A stretch of 33,766 nucleotides of DNA from Mycobacterium asiaticum. Lineage in GTDB: Bacteria > Actinomycetota > Actinomycetes > Mycobacteriales > Mycobacteriaceae. The position numbers and the translations under genes are program-made. Below, piece by piece: positions 16,312-23,302 of this stretch; positions within the stretch are counted from its first letter, which is position 1; every line of letters starts with the position of its first letter. A model generated the notes under the pieces. The model ran no database searches, was not told the DNA's origin, and saw only the letters and a list, made by a program, of their open reading frames with translations. Location: assembly GCF_001668675.1 (NCBI RefSeq), contig NZ_LZKQ01000047.1, positions 1 through 33,766 of the forward strand. The letters are read 5' to 3'.

Positions 16312-17802
16312 ATGGCGGCTCCCATCTGGATGGCCGCACCGCCCGAGATCCACTCGGCGCTGTTGTCCAGCGGTCCGGGTCCAGCAGCCCTGCTGGCGGC
16401 CGCGGGTGCCTGGCAGGCGCTGGGCGTCGAGTACGCCGACGCGACCGCGGAACTGCTCGCCGTGCTGGGTGCGGCACAGGGCTCCTGGGAGGGCCCGAGC
16501 GCCGCGGAGTACGTCCTCGCCCATGCGCCGTACCTGGGCTGGTTGGCGCAGGCGCAGGCCAAAAGCGACGCCGCCGCGGCTCAACAGGCCGCCGCGGCGG
16601 CCGCCTACGCCACGGCGCTGGCGGCGATGCCCACCCTGGCCGAGCTGGCCGCCAACCACGTCGTGCACGGCGTCCTCGTCGCCACCAATTTCTTCGGTAT
16701 CAACACGATTCCGATCGCCGTCAACGAGGCCGACTACGTGCGGATGTGGGTCCAGGCCGCCACCACGATGAGCACCTACGACGCGGTGTCCTCGGCCGTG
16801 TTGGGCGCAGTGCCGCAGACCGTGCCCGCGCCCGCGGTGCTCAAAACGCAGGCGGCGGCGCCCACCCAGATGGCGGCCGCGGGACCGGCGGCCGACGCCG
16901 GCACCCAACTCAACTTCTCGGACCTGATCACCCAGCTGCTGCAGGGCTACATCAACTACGTCCAGCAGTTGTTCGGGCCGATCACCGATTTCCTGCAGGA
17001 CCCCCTGGGCAACAGCGTCAAACTGCTCACCGACTTCCTGACGAATCCGTCCCAGGCCTTAGTCACCTGGGGTCCACTGCTGTCCGCGGTCGCCTATCAG
17101 GTCTTCTCCAATGTCGGTGCGGCGCTGACCTATCCGCAGCTGCTGCTGCAACCACTGTTGGCGATCACCCTCGGGGTGGTGGCCGGCGTCGGTCAGCAAC
17201 TCCTTGCGCTGGGACCGGCCGCGGTGGCGGCCGCCGGCGAGGCAGCGGTTCCGGCCGCGGTGGCGCTGACCGGGCACTCGGTGGTCCTGCCGCTGGCCGG
17301 TCTGGCGCCGAGCGGGGTGACCTCCGCCGCGGCACCGGCTCCCTCGGCGGCCGGCGCAGGTGCACCGGCGCCCACCGCGGCCACGCCCGCAGCCGCGGGC
17401 CCGCTGGTGCCGTACGCCGTGCCGGGTTTCGATCCGGGCGGCGGCTTCACCCCCACGCTGCGGGACCGGACGGGAGCCAAGGCGCCGGCGGAAGGCATTC
17501 CGGCGGCCGCCGCGGGTGTCTCGGCGCGCGAAAAACGGCGCGCCCGGCGGCGACGCACCGACACCATGCCGGAGTTTCAGTACGGCGACGAGTTCATGGA
17601 CTTCGACGATCCTGATGCGACCCCGGCGGAGGAGCCTTCGGTCGCGGCGTCGAGTCGTGGCGCGGGAACCATGGGCTTCGGTGGCACGGTCGCCAAGGAG
17701 GACGCCGACGCCACCGGCCTGATCTCGCTCCCCTCCGACTCATTCGGGGGTTCACCGACGATCCCGATGTTGCCCACCACCTGGGACCAGAAGGAGCCCT
17801 AG
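16312..17802 (+). CDS. PPE family protein, PPW subfamily
   Basis: A 496-residue protein whose N-terminal PPE domain (about 1-175) has Pro10-Pro11-Glu12 in WMAAPPEIHSALL, a WEG (WxG) motif, and LVATNFFGINTIPIAVNEADY. The C-terminal region has GFGGT (455-459) and PMLPTTW (485-491). Together these define the PPE-PPW subfamily. A basic run, REKRRARRRR (406-415), precedes it and recalls the nuclear-localisation-like segment of PPE2. PPE proteins are ESX substrates, usually exported with a PE partner, but no PE gene adjoins this one. ATG 16312 fits the weak GGTGAG site better than GTG 16309. Its stop codon overlaps that of the convergent GNAT gene. Confidence 0.9.
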   Translation: MAAPIWMAAPPEIHSALLSSGPGPAALLAAAGAWQALGVEYADATAELLAVLGAAQGSWEGPSAAEYVLAHAPYLGWLAQAQAKSDAAAAQQAAAAAAYATALAAMPTLAELAANHVVHGVLVATNFFGINTIPIAVNEADYVRMWVQAATTMSTYDAVSSAVLGAVPQTVPAPAVLKTQAAAPTQMAAAGPAADAGTQLNFSDLITQLLQGYINYVQQLFGPITDFLQDPLGNSVKLLTDFLTNPSQALVTWGPLLSAVAYQVFSNVGAALTYPQLLLQPLLAITLGVVAGVGQQLLALGPAAVAAAGEAAVPAAVALTGHSVVLPLAGLAPSGVTSAAAPAPSAAGAGAPAPTAATPAAAGPLVPYAVPGFDPGGGFTPTLRDRTGAKAPAEGIPAAAAGVSAREKRRARRRRTDTMPEFQYGDEFMDFDDPDATPAEEPSVAASSRGAGTMGFGGTVAKEDADATGLISLPSDSFGGSPTIPMLPTTWDQKEP

Positions 17803-18137
17803 TTCGGTTGGGTGTTGACCCAGCCCACGACCTCGGCCGTCACCGGGTCGGTGATGTCGTCGTACTCCGGGTGCTTCTTGAGCACCGTCACCACCATTGA
17901 GCACACCGGGACGATGCGCTTCCCCTCCGACTTGGTGTCCTGTAGCGCCTGCTCCAACAACAGCGTCGCCAAGCCGCGGCCGCCGAACTCGGGGTCGATC
18001 TCGGTGTGGTGGAAGACGCGCTGCTCGCCGCGGTCGGCGTAGTCGGCCAGCCCGACGACCTTGCCGTCGATCGAGATGGTGTATTTGCGGTCCTCCTCGG
18101 TGACGGTGACTTCTGCGCCGGTCTTGTCGACGGTCAT
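17799..18137 (-). CDS. Small GNAT-fold N-acetyltransferase (YidJ/Gtn10 type)
   Basis: A 112-residue protein of the compact acetyltransferase family. The beta-strand segment YTISIDGKVVGLADYADRG leads to the acetyl-CoA loop EFGGRGLATLLL (50-61), then GKRIVPVCSMVVTVLKKHPEY. This VPxCxxVxxxxxxHPEY ending is typical of the single-domain Acetyltransf_CG group. The substrate is unknown. The start at 18137 overlaps the upstream pirin stop by 4 bases, so the two are probably translated together. Its stop codon overlaps the PPE stop on the other strand. Confidence 0.86.
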   Translation of the reverse strand: MTVDKTGAEVTVTEEDRKYTISIDGKVVGLADYADRGEQRVFHHTEIDPEFGGRGLATLLLEQALQDTKSEGKRIVPVCSMVVTVLKKHPEYDDITDPVTAEVVGWVNTQPN

Positions 18138-19123
18138 GAGTGCTCCTTCGGTTTCGATGCGGACCCGGGCAATGGCCTGGGCAATAGCCGAGTGGTGGGC
18201 ATGGGCGGGGCCGGTAGCCGGTCGACCGAACCGCGATAGCCCTGCACGGTGCCGAATCGGTCGTCGGCTTCCTCCCACTGCCGGCGATATTCGACGATCT
18301 CGTCGTGGCTGCGTCCCAAGAAGTTCCACCACATCACCAGTTGTTCCCCGAAAGGGGCGCCGCCCAACAACAGAACCCTGGCCGGTCGTTCCCCGAGATT
18401 GCGCAGCGGCAGCAGGCGATGCCCCGGCTCCTGGTACCCGAGATCGGCAACGCCCAGGCCGGCCCCGCACATCTCCACCACGCCCTGGTCGCACAGCACA
18501 CCGTGCTCGAACGTCGGGTCGACCTCCAGGTCCAGGGCGGCGTGTGCGTCGAGATCGATCTGCGCGCCGACCAGCGGGGTGAATGTCCTTACGGGCGAAC
18601 GGCTTCCGATCAACTCACCGAGGAACACCCGGACCCGTGCGCTGGTCAGCGCCACCGGTTCGGGCCGGTAGTGCGCGAAGTCGCGGCCGGTGTCGCGAGC
18701 AGCATCGGGCAACGCCACCCACAGCTGCGCCCCGTGCAACGCCGCGGAATCCACCGAGACCTCCGAGTGGCAGATGCCCGCGCCCGCCGTCATCAGATTC
18801 AGTTCGCCCGGCCGCACCCTGGCATGAACACCGGAGCTGTCGCGATGTTCCACTTCCCCGCGGAACAACCAGCTCACCGTCTGCAGGCCGGTGTGCGGAT
18901 GCGGCGGGACATCCATCCGCACCGACGCGGGACCGTAGTGGTCGACGAAGCACCAGGCTCCGATGAGCGAGCGTTCCCGCTGCGGCAGGGTCCGCTGGAC
19001 CCGCATGGCTCGCGGCCCGCCCAGTGGCACCTCACGCGGATGCAACACCTCCACCGCGGGCCGCGACGCGGCCTGGACTGCGCCGCAGGCAACCTCGTCC
19101 GGCGTGCTTTCGAGGTTGCTCAT
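18134..19123 (-). CDS. Pirin family protein (bicupin)
   Basis: A 329-residue pirin-like protein. The N-terminal cupin contains the metal ligands of the family: His75 and His77 in PPHPHTGLQT, and His119 and Glu121 in GAGICHSE. The C-terminal cupin ends in LLLGGAPFGEQLVMWWNFL followed by a mycobacterial proline-rich tail. Pirins are iron-binding proteins with reported quercetinase or regulatory roles. The substrate here cannot be inferred. It forms a likely operon with the GNAT gene (4-base overlap). It begins 64 bases after the acyl-CoA dehydrogenase stop, so all three may share a transcript. Confidence 0.92.
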   Translation of the reverse strand: MSNLESTPDEVACGAVQAASRPAVEVLHPREVPLGGPRAMRVQRTLPQRERSLIGAWCFVDHYGPASVRMDVPPHPHTGLQTVSWLFRGEVEHRDSSGVHARVRPGELNLMTAGAGICHSEVSVDSAALHGAQLWVALPDAARDTGRDFAHYRPEPVALTSARVRVFLGELIGSRSPVRTFTPLVGAQIDLDAHAALDLEVDPTFEHGVLCDQGVVEMCGAGLGVADLGYQEPGHRLLPLRNLGERPARVLLLGGAPFGEQLVMWWNFLGRSHDEIVEYRRQWEEADDRFGTVQGYRGSVDRLPAPPMPTTRLLPRPLPGSASKPKEHS

Positions 19124-19187
19124 CGCCGGCCCTCCAAGAACTGCGGCAGTTGGCGCCGATACCGCCGACCCTACTCGCCGCCACGGC

Positions 19188-20570
19188 CTACTTTCTGGGC
19201 GGCTGCAACGCCTTCATGGCGACGCGCATGATCGGCTCCGGCACCCGGTCTTTGAGCGCCAGGGCGCGATCCGCGGCGCGGGACCGCAGCGGAGTGCCGC
19301 GACCGAACACCCGGTTCAGCGGTCCCCCGGTCGGTTCGACGGTCACATGCAGCGGCGGGGTGTCCACCGCCGAGCCCAGCGCATTGGAGATGACCATGCG
19401 CTGAATCTCGCTGGTCCCTTCAAAGATCGTGTACAGCTTGGCATCTCGGTACCACTTCTCGACCGGGTGGTCGGTGATGTAACCCCAGCCGCCCATCGTC
19501 TGGATGGCGCGCTCGGTGGCCTTGACCGCGACCTCGCTGGCGGCGAGCTTGGACATCGAGCCCTCGCCGCGTTCGAAGGGGACGCCGCTGGCCGCCATCC
19601 AGGACGCGCGCCAGGTCAGCAGCCGGGCGGCGTCGATCTGAGTCGCCAAGTCCGCCAACGGAAACGCGACCCCCTGGTGGTCGATGATGGGTCCGCCGAA
19701 CGCCTCCCGTTCGGTCGCGTATGCGGTGGCGTATTCCAGTGCCGCACGCGCGATCCCGATCGCCTGCGCGGCGACCATCGGGCGGGTCTGCTCGAAGGTG
19801 CCCAGTGTCGCCGATCCGGATTTCTTGGCGCCGGCGACCACCTCCCGGGCCTTGGCCAGCTTGTGTTGGAGTTTGTCCTCTCCGCCAAGCAGATTGGCGC
19901 CCGGGATCCGGACATCGTTGAATTTGAGCTCGGCGGTGTGCGATGCGCGGCAGCCCATCTTGTCCAGCTTGCGCACCAGCTCGAGCCCGGGCGTCCCGCC
20001 GGGCACCACGAACAGGGCCTGACCGCGGTGTCCGAGTTCCTGGTCGACGACCGCGTTCACCACGTGCACATTGGCGATGCCGCCGTTGCCGATCCACATC
20101 TTGTGGCCGTTGATGATCCAGTCGTCCCCGTCGCGGGTAGCGGTGGTCCGCAGGTTGCGGACGTCGCTACCACCCTCGGGTTCGGAGATCGCGAGCGCGG
20201 CCAGCTTGAGGTCACCGGGCGTCCCGAAGCATTCCGGAGCCCACTCCAGCATTTGTTCGGGCGAGGCGGCCTGGCCGATGGCCGAGAGCGCCAACGCCGG
20301 CATCACGATGGCCAAACCGATTCCGGCGCAGCCCCAGAACAACTCCTCCATGAACATCGGCAGCGAGATGCCGGTCGGGTCGCCGATCAGGTCGCGGTAG
20401 AAGAGCGGGCTGTAGAAGCCGCGCTGCGCCGCCTCCTCCAGGACGGGCCAGGGGAACTCCTGGCGCTGGTCGTAGTGCAGGGCGACCGGGCGGATGACCT
20501 CTTCGGCGAACTCGTGGGTTCGACGCGCCAGGTCGTGTTGCGCTTGGGTGGGGGTCAGGTCGAAGGTCAT
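19188..20570 (-). CDS. Acyl-CoA dehydrogenase (FadE family)
   Basis: A 460-residue flavoenzyme that oxidises an acyl-CoA to the enoyl-CoA. The N-terminal helical domain is followed by the FAD and substrate signature LAALAISEPEGGSDVRNLRT. WIINGHKMWIGNGG follows in the middle domain. The C-terminal domain contains MGGWGYITDHPVEKWYRDAK and the catalytic-base region IFEGTSEIQRMVI, with Glu384. The length is about 60-70 residues above short-chain dehydrogenases because of a C-terminal extension after the conserved helix (ending VAMKALQPPRK). Chain-length preference cannot be read from the sequence. It lies upstream of pirin and downstream of whiB5, all on the minus strand. Confidence 0.93.
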   Translation of the reverse strand: MTFDLTPTQAQHDLARRTHEFAEEVIRPVALHYDQRQEFPWPVLEEAAQRGFYSPLFYRDLIGDPTGISLPMFMEELFWGCAGIGLAIVMPALALSAIGQAASPEQMLEWAPECFGTPGDLKLAALAISEPEGGSDVRNLRTTATRDGDDWIINGHKMWIGNGGIANVHVVNAVVDQELGHRGQALFVVPGGTPGLELVRKLDKMGCRASHTAELKFNDVRIPGANLLGGEDKLQHKLAKAREVVAGAKKSGSATLGTFEQTRPMVAAQAIGIARAALEYATAYATEREAFGGPIIDHQGVAFPLADLATQIDAARLLTWRASWMAASGVPFERGEGSMSKLAASEVAVKATERAIQTMGGWGYITDHPVEKWYRDAKLYTIFEGTSEIQRMVISNALGSAVDTPPLHVTVEPTGGPLNRVFGRGTPLRSRAADRALALKDRVPEPIMRVAMKALQPPRK

Positions 20571-20675
20571 GAGAGCGCCTCTGGGTCAGTTGCCTCGGCC
20601 CGTACGGGGCCCCTGTCGTCCCCCGTATACCCTGCACTACCGCTCTGATATCCAACGGATTTGACCGCGGCCGCA

Positions 20676-21098
20676 TCAGGCCGCCGAGCGGGGGCCTGCC
20701 TCGGCCCGGGCGGTCGGCAGGTGCACCACCACCGCGGTGACCGGGACGGCGTCGTTCTCGCGGCGCGCCAACAACGCGGCGTTCTCGGGCAGCTGTCTGG
20801 GATTGATCTCGCCCGAGGCGATCCGGCGCAGCACGTCGTGGGCTCTGGCGAGTTGTTCGCGTTTGCGGTACTGACCGCCCGGCAGCTTGACGCCGGCCCA
20901 AACGCCCCATTCCTCGCGGTGCCTGATCGCCCGTTCGGCACACAGCCGCTGCTGTGCGAGCGGGCAGCGGCGCAGGCATTGAACGCGGGCCTCGGTGGCG
21001 GACCGCTCGTAGGCCCGAGCTTTGGCGGCCCCGTCGCCGCCGTCGTCGTCGGGATAACCGAACCAGAGTTCCGGGTTGGTTGCGCAGGGGTTGGTCAT
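20676..21098 (-). CDS. whiB5: WhiB5-type iron-sulfur transcriptional regulator
   Basis: A 140-residue Wbl protein matching WhiB5/Rv0022c in position (next to the Rv0023 type) and length (139). It has four cysteines, Cys5, Cys41, Cys45 and Cys53, as ligands for a [4Fe-4S] cluster, and the family beta-turn GVWAG, then KLPGGQYRKREQLARAHDVL. The cysteine spacing is CX3CX7C, wider than the usual CX2CX5C. The start at 21098 has a strong AAGGAGG site seven bases upstream. In M. tuberculosis WhiB5 is linked to virulence, reactivation and type VII secretion gene expression. The longer frame upstream crosses the regulatory region and is rejected. Confidence 0.92.
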   Translation of the reverse strand: MTNPCATNPELWFGYPDDDGGDGAAKARAYERSATEARVQCLRRCPLAQQRLCAERAIRHREEWGVWAGVKLPGGQYRKREQLARAHDVLRRIASGEINPRQLPENAALLARRENDAVPVTAVVVHLPTARAEAGPRSAA

Positions 21099-21125
21099 GC
21101 CGGCCTCCTTCAAGAACGAAACGGA

Positions 21126-21184
21126 GACGAAAGCGTATACACAACCGTGGCGAACGCACAAGAGAAAAGCGACGGAAACGTATA
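21126..21184 (+). promoter_or_regulatory. Direct repeats in the whiB5/XRE-regulator divergent region
   Basis: GACGAAAGCGTATA (21126-21139) and GACGGAAACGTATA (21171-21184) agree at 12 of 14 positions and are 45 bases apart, about four helical turns. A third partial copy, GAACGAAACGG, lies just before the first (21114-21124). They sit between the two divergent start codons and are good candidates for binding sites of WhiB5, the XRE regulator, or both. Confidence 0.5.
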
Positions 21185-21210
21185 TGGCCGACGTTGACTG
21201 CGTCGCTGTG

Positions 21211-21216
21211 TAATAT
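21211..21216 (+). promoter_or_regulatory. Candidate -10 element of the XRE-regulator operon
   Basis: TAATAT lies 23 bases before the GTG start at 21240. A TTGACT at 21194-21199 is only 11 bases upstream, too close to act as its -35. The assignment is tentative. Confidence 0.3.
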
Positions 21217-21239
21217 CCGGGGCATGGCCGGAGCCAGCC

Positions 21240-22028
21240 GTGAGCCGTGAGTCGGCAGGCGCGGCGATTCGGACGCTTCGCGAGTCGCGGGACTGGTCGC
21301 TGGCCGACCTGGCCGCCGCCACCGGCGTCAGCATCATGGGACTGAGCTATCTCGAGCGCGGCGTCCGCAAACCGCACAAAAGCACAGTTCAACAGGTCGA
21401 AAACGGTCTGGGTCTGCCGCCCGGCACCTATTCGCGGCTGGTGGTCGCGGCCGACCCGGAGGCTGAACTGAGCCGGTTGCTCGCGGCCCAACCGGCCCAG
21501 ACCGCGCCCGCAGGCGGAGATCCCGTCGTCCAACGTCACGACGACACCGATGTCCTTGCCCGTTACGCCGAAGCGCAGCGCGAAACGCTCGAAGCCTTCA
21601 TCGAGCGGCTGCCGGCGAAAACATCAAACGAATATGAGTCGTATATTCAGGACGTGATCGCACAGTGCGTCAAGGCAGAGATGCTGGCCGCCAGTTCATG
21701 GCGGTTGGCCATCAACTCCGGCGGTGAATCGGCGTCCCGCTTGATGGAACACCTGCATGCGCTCGAGGACACCCGCAGCGCCCTGCTGCAACGCCTGCCG
21801 TCAAGCCTGAGTGCTCAGTTCGAGCAGGCGTGCGCGCGGTCGGCTCTGCCGGACGCGGTGGTCGCGGCAATGATCGGCATCGGCACCGACGAGGTGTGGG
21901 ACATCCGCACCCGCGGCGTAATTTCCCAAGCCGTCCTCCCCCGGGTGCGCGCTTTCATCGATTCCGTGCAGGGCGCGCAGTCGGCCCCAGACATGCCGGC
22001 GGACCAGGACGGTGAGCAAGCTCAGTGA
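21240..22028 (+). CDS. XRE-family transcriptional regulator (Rv0023 type)
   Basis: A 262-residue regulator with an N-terminal Cro/CI helix-turn-helix (about residues 8-62): AIRTLRESRDWSLADLAAAT, then GVSIMGLSYLERGVRKPHKS. A long helical C-terminal domain (about 95-245) is of unknown ligand or partner. It is a close match to Rv0023 (256 aa) as I recall it. The GTG start is used because the ATG at 21224 is in another frame and stops at once. Its last 4 bases overlap the start of the hydrolase gene. It is therefore the first gene of the accessory/ESX transcription unit and its probable local regulator. Confidence 0.9.
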   Translation: MSRESAGAAIRTLRESRDWSLADLAAATGVSIMGLSYLERGVRKPHKSTVQQVENGLGLPPGTYSRLVVAADPEAELSRLLAAQPAQTAPAGGDPVVQRHDDTDVLARYAEAQRETLEAFIERLPAKTSNEYESYIQDVIAQCVKAEMLAASSWRLAINSGGESASRLMEHLHALEDTRSALLQRLPSSLSAQFEQACARSALPDAVVAAMIGIGTDEVWDIRTRGVISQAVLPRVRAFIDSVQGAQSAPDMPADQDGEQAQ

Positions 22029-22837
22029 GTCCGTCCGAGGTCGAGACGTTGACCCGCGCCCATCAGCTGTTCGCCGGCGCCGACGATCATCCGGTGCCGG
22101 CGATGGCGCGCGACCAAATCCCACTCGACATGTCTGGCGATCCGAACAGCCTTGTGCGACAAGGGCATTACCAGGGTGCCGTGCATCGTGTTCACGCGGC
22201 GCTGGTGTCGGCCGGTCGGACGGACGACGCGTTGGCGGTGATCCTTGCCGGTGCGCATCGGGATCGTGCGACGGCACGAGGGCTGACCGGCAATGTCGTC
22301 GACGAGGCCCGCGCAGATGCCGCGGTCGCGGCGACAACACCGCTTGCCCAGCGCGAGGCGCTGCGCCGGCGGGTGGCACGGTTACGCGCACAGCGCGCGC
22401 ACGTCGTCGCGGCCAGGGGTCAGGCCCGGCGGCGTCTGGCGGCTCTGCGGGCGCTGCGCTATCGGTCATCGCACCGTCGTCCGGCCCTGCGGTCGGCGCC
22501 CGGCCGCGCCGGCCGCGCGGTCCGGGCTGCTCTGTCGCGCCTCGGCCGTCCCTATGTGTGGGGCGCGACCGGGCCCGACCGGTTCGACTGTTCCGGATTG
22601 GTCCAATGGGCGTACGCGCAGGCCGGTGTGCACCTCGACCGCACCACCTACCAACAGATCAATGACGGCACCCCAGTGCCGCGCTCGCAGGTACGGCCCG
22701 GCGACCTCGTGTTTCCGCACGCCGGGCACGTGCAGATGGCGATCGGGAACAATCTGGTGGTCGAGGCTCCCTACTCGGGTGCGTCGGTGCGGATCAGCCG
22801 ACTGGGCAGCAACGTGCAGATACGGCGGCCCTGGTGA
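22025..22837 (+). CDS. NlpC/P60 peptidoglycan hydrolase without signal peptide (Rv0024 / Rv3896c type)
   Basis: A 270-residue protein. The N-terminal half is helical and contains a DUF4226-like module (about 65-146) shared with the next two genes. The C-terminal NlpC/P60 domain (about 162-268) has catalytic Cys189 in RFDCSGLVQWAYAQAG, His235 in AGHVQMAIG, and Glu247 as the likely third residue, the Cys-His-Glu set seen in RipA-type enzymes. Such domains cut the D-glutamyl to diaminopimelate bond in peptidoglycan stems. No Sec signal or membrane helix is visible. Export may go through the ESX apparatus encoded downstream, or the enzyme may act by another route. M. tuberculosis has paralogues beside ESX-2 (Rv3896c) and at Rv0024. 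Confidence 0.9.
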   Translation: MSPSEVETLTRAHQLFAGADDHPVPAMARDQIPLDMSGDPNSLVRQGHYQGAVHRVHAALVSAGRTDDALAVILAGAHRDRATARGLTGNVVDEARADAAVAATTPLAQREALRRRVARLRAQRAHVVAARGQARRRLAALRALRYRSSHRRPALRSAPGRAGRAVRAALSRLGRPYVWGATGPDRFDCSGLVQWAYAQAGVHLDRTTYQQINDGTPVPRSQVRPGDLVFPHAGHVQMAIGNNLVVEAPYSGASVRISRLGSNVQIRRPW

Positions 22838-22860
22838 CTGCCATGGTGAGAGAAGGCTGA

Positions 22861-23208
22861 ATGTCGGAATCCACGGGGTCCCCGATGGCCGCATTCCGGG
22901 AGCGACAGAACGTCCTGGCCGGTAAGTACAGCGCAAGCGCCGAGACAGACCGCACCCTATTGGAGGTCCTGACCAGCGCACATCGGGCCATGCTCGACAG
23001 CATCCAGCGACTCGACGCGATCGCCGCCGAGATCGAGCGCACCCAGCAAGCTGAGCTCGCCGCCGACACGCCACTGGGATCGCGCGAATACCAGCGGTTC
23101 CTGGTGGATAAGCAGCGTGAGATCGCCGCGATCGTGACCAACGCCCGAGAGGTCAGCCACGCGAAAAGCCTTGTGCTGCAGGATCTGCAAGACCGGTACC
23201 GGGGTTGA
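22861..23208 (+). CDS. DUF4226-type helical protein (Rv0025 type)
   Basis: A 115-residue, wholly helical protein. Residues 10-113 align without gaps with residues 82-185 of the next gene product. The shared core is DTPLGSREYQRFLVDKQREI here and DTPAGARDFQRFLIGKLRDI there. It also aligns, with small gaps, to the N-terminal half of the hydrolase upstream. No WxG motif, signal or membrane segment. Length and place match Rv0025 (120 aa). Function unknown; the context is type VII secretion. It starts 23 bases after the hydrolase. Confidence 0.83.
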   Translation: MSESTGSPMAAFRERQNVLAGKYSASAETDRTLLEVLTSAHRAMLDSIQRLDAIAAEIERTQQAELAADTPLGSREYQRFLVDKQREIAAIVTNAREVSHAKSLVLQDLQDRYRG

Positions 23209-23302
23209 GACCAGGTTACGGTTCGAGGTGAATTGTTCGGGCCGCCGCGCCTGGGTACTGTCCCGCGGCATGAAGTGGTCGGGCGGCGCGCGGATCACCT
23301 AG

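Noticed and set aside
16255..16908. Long open frame on the minus strand opposite the PPE gene
   Set aside because: High-GC shadow frame. The plus-strand PPE frame has clear motifs, and this product has no recognisable domain.
21194..21216. TTGACT/TAATAT as a complete SigA promoter
   Set aside because: The spacer is 11 bases; 16-18 are needed.
21099..21539. N-terminal extension of WhiB5
   Set aside because: It would read through the divergent promoter region and the XRE gene. The start at 21098 has a strong ribosome site.
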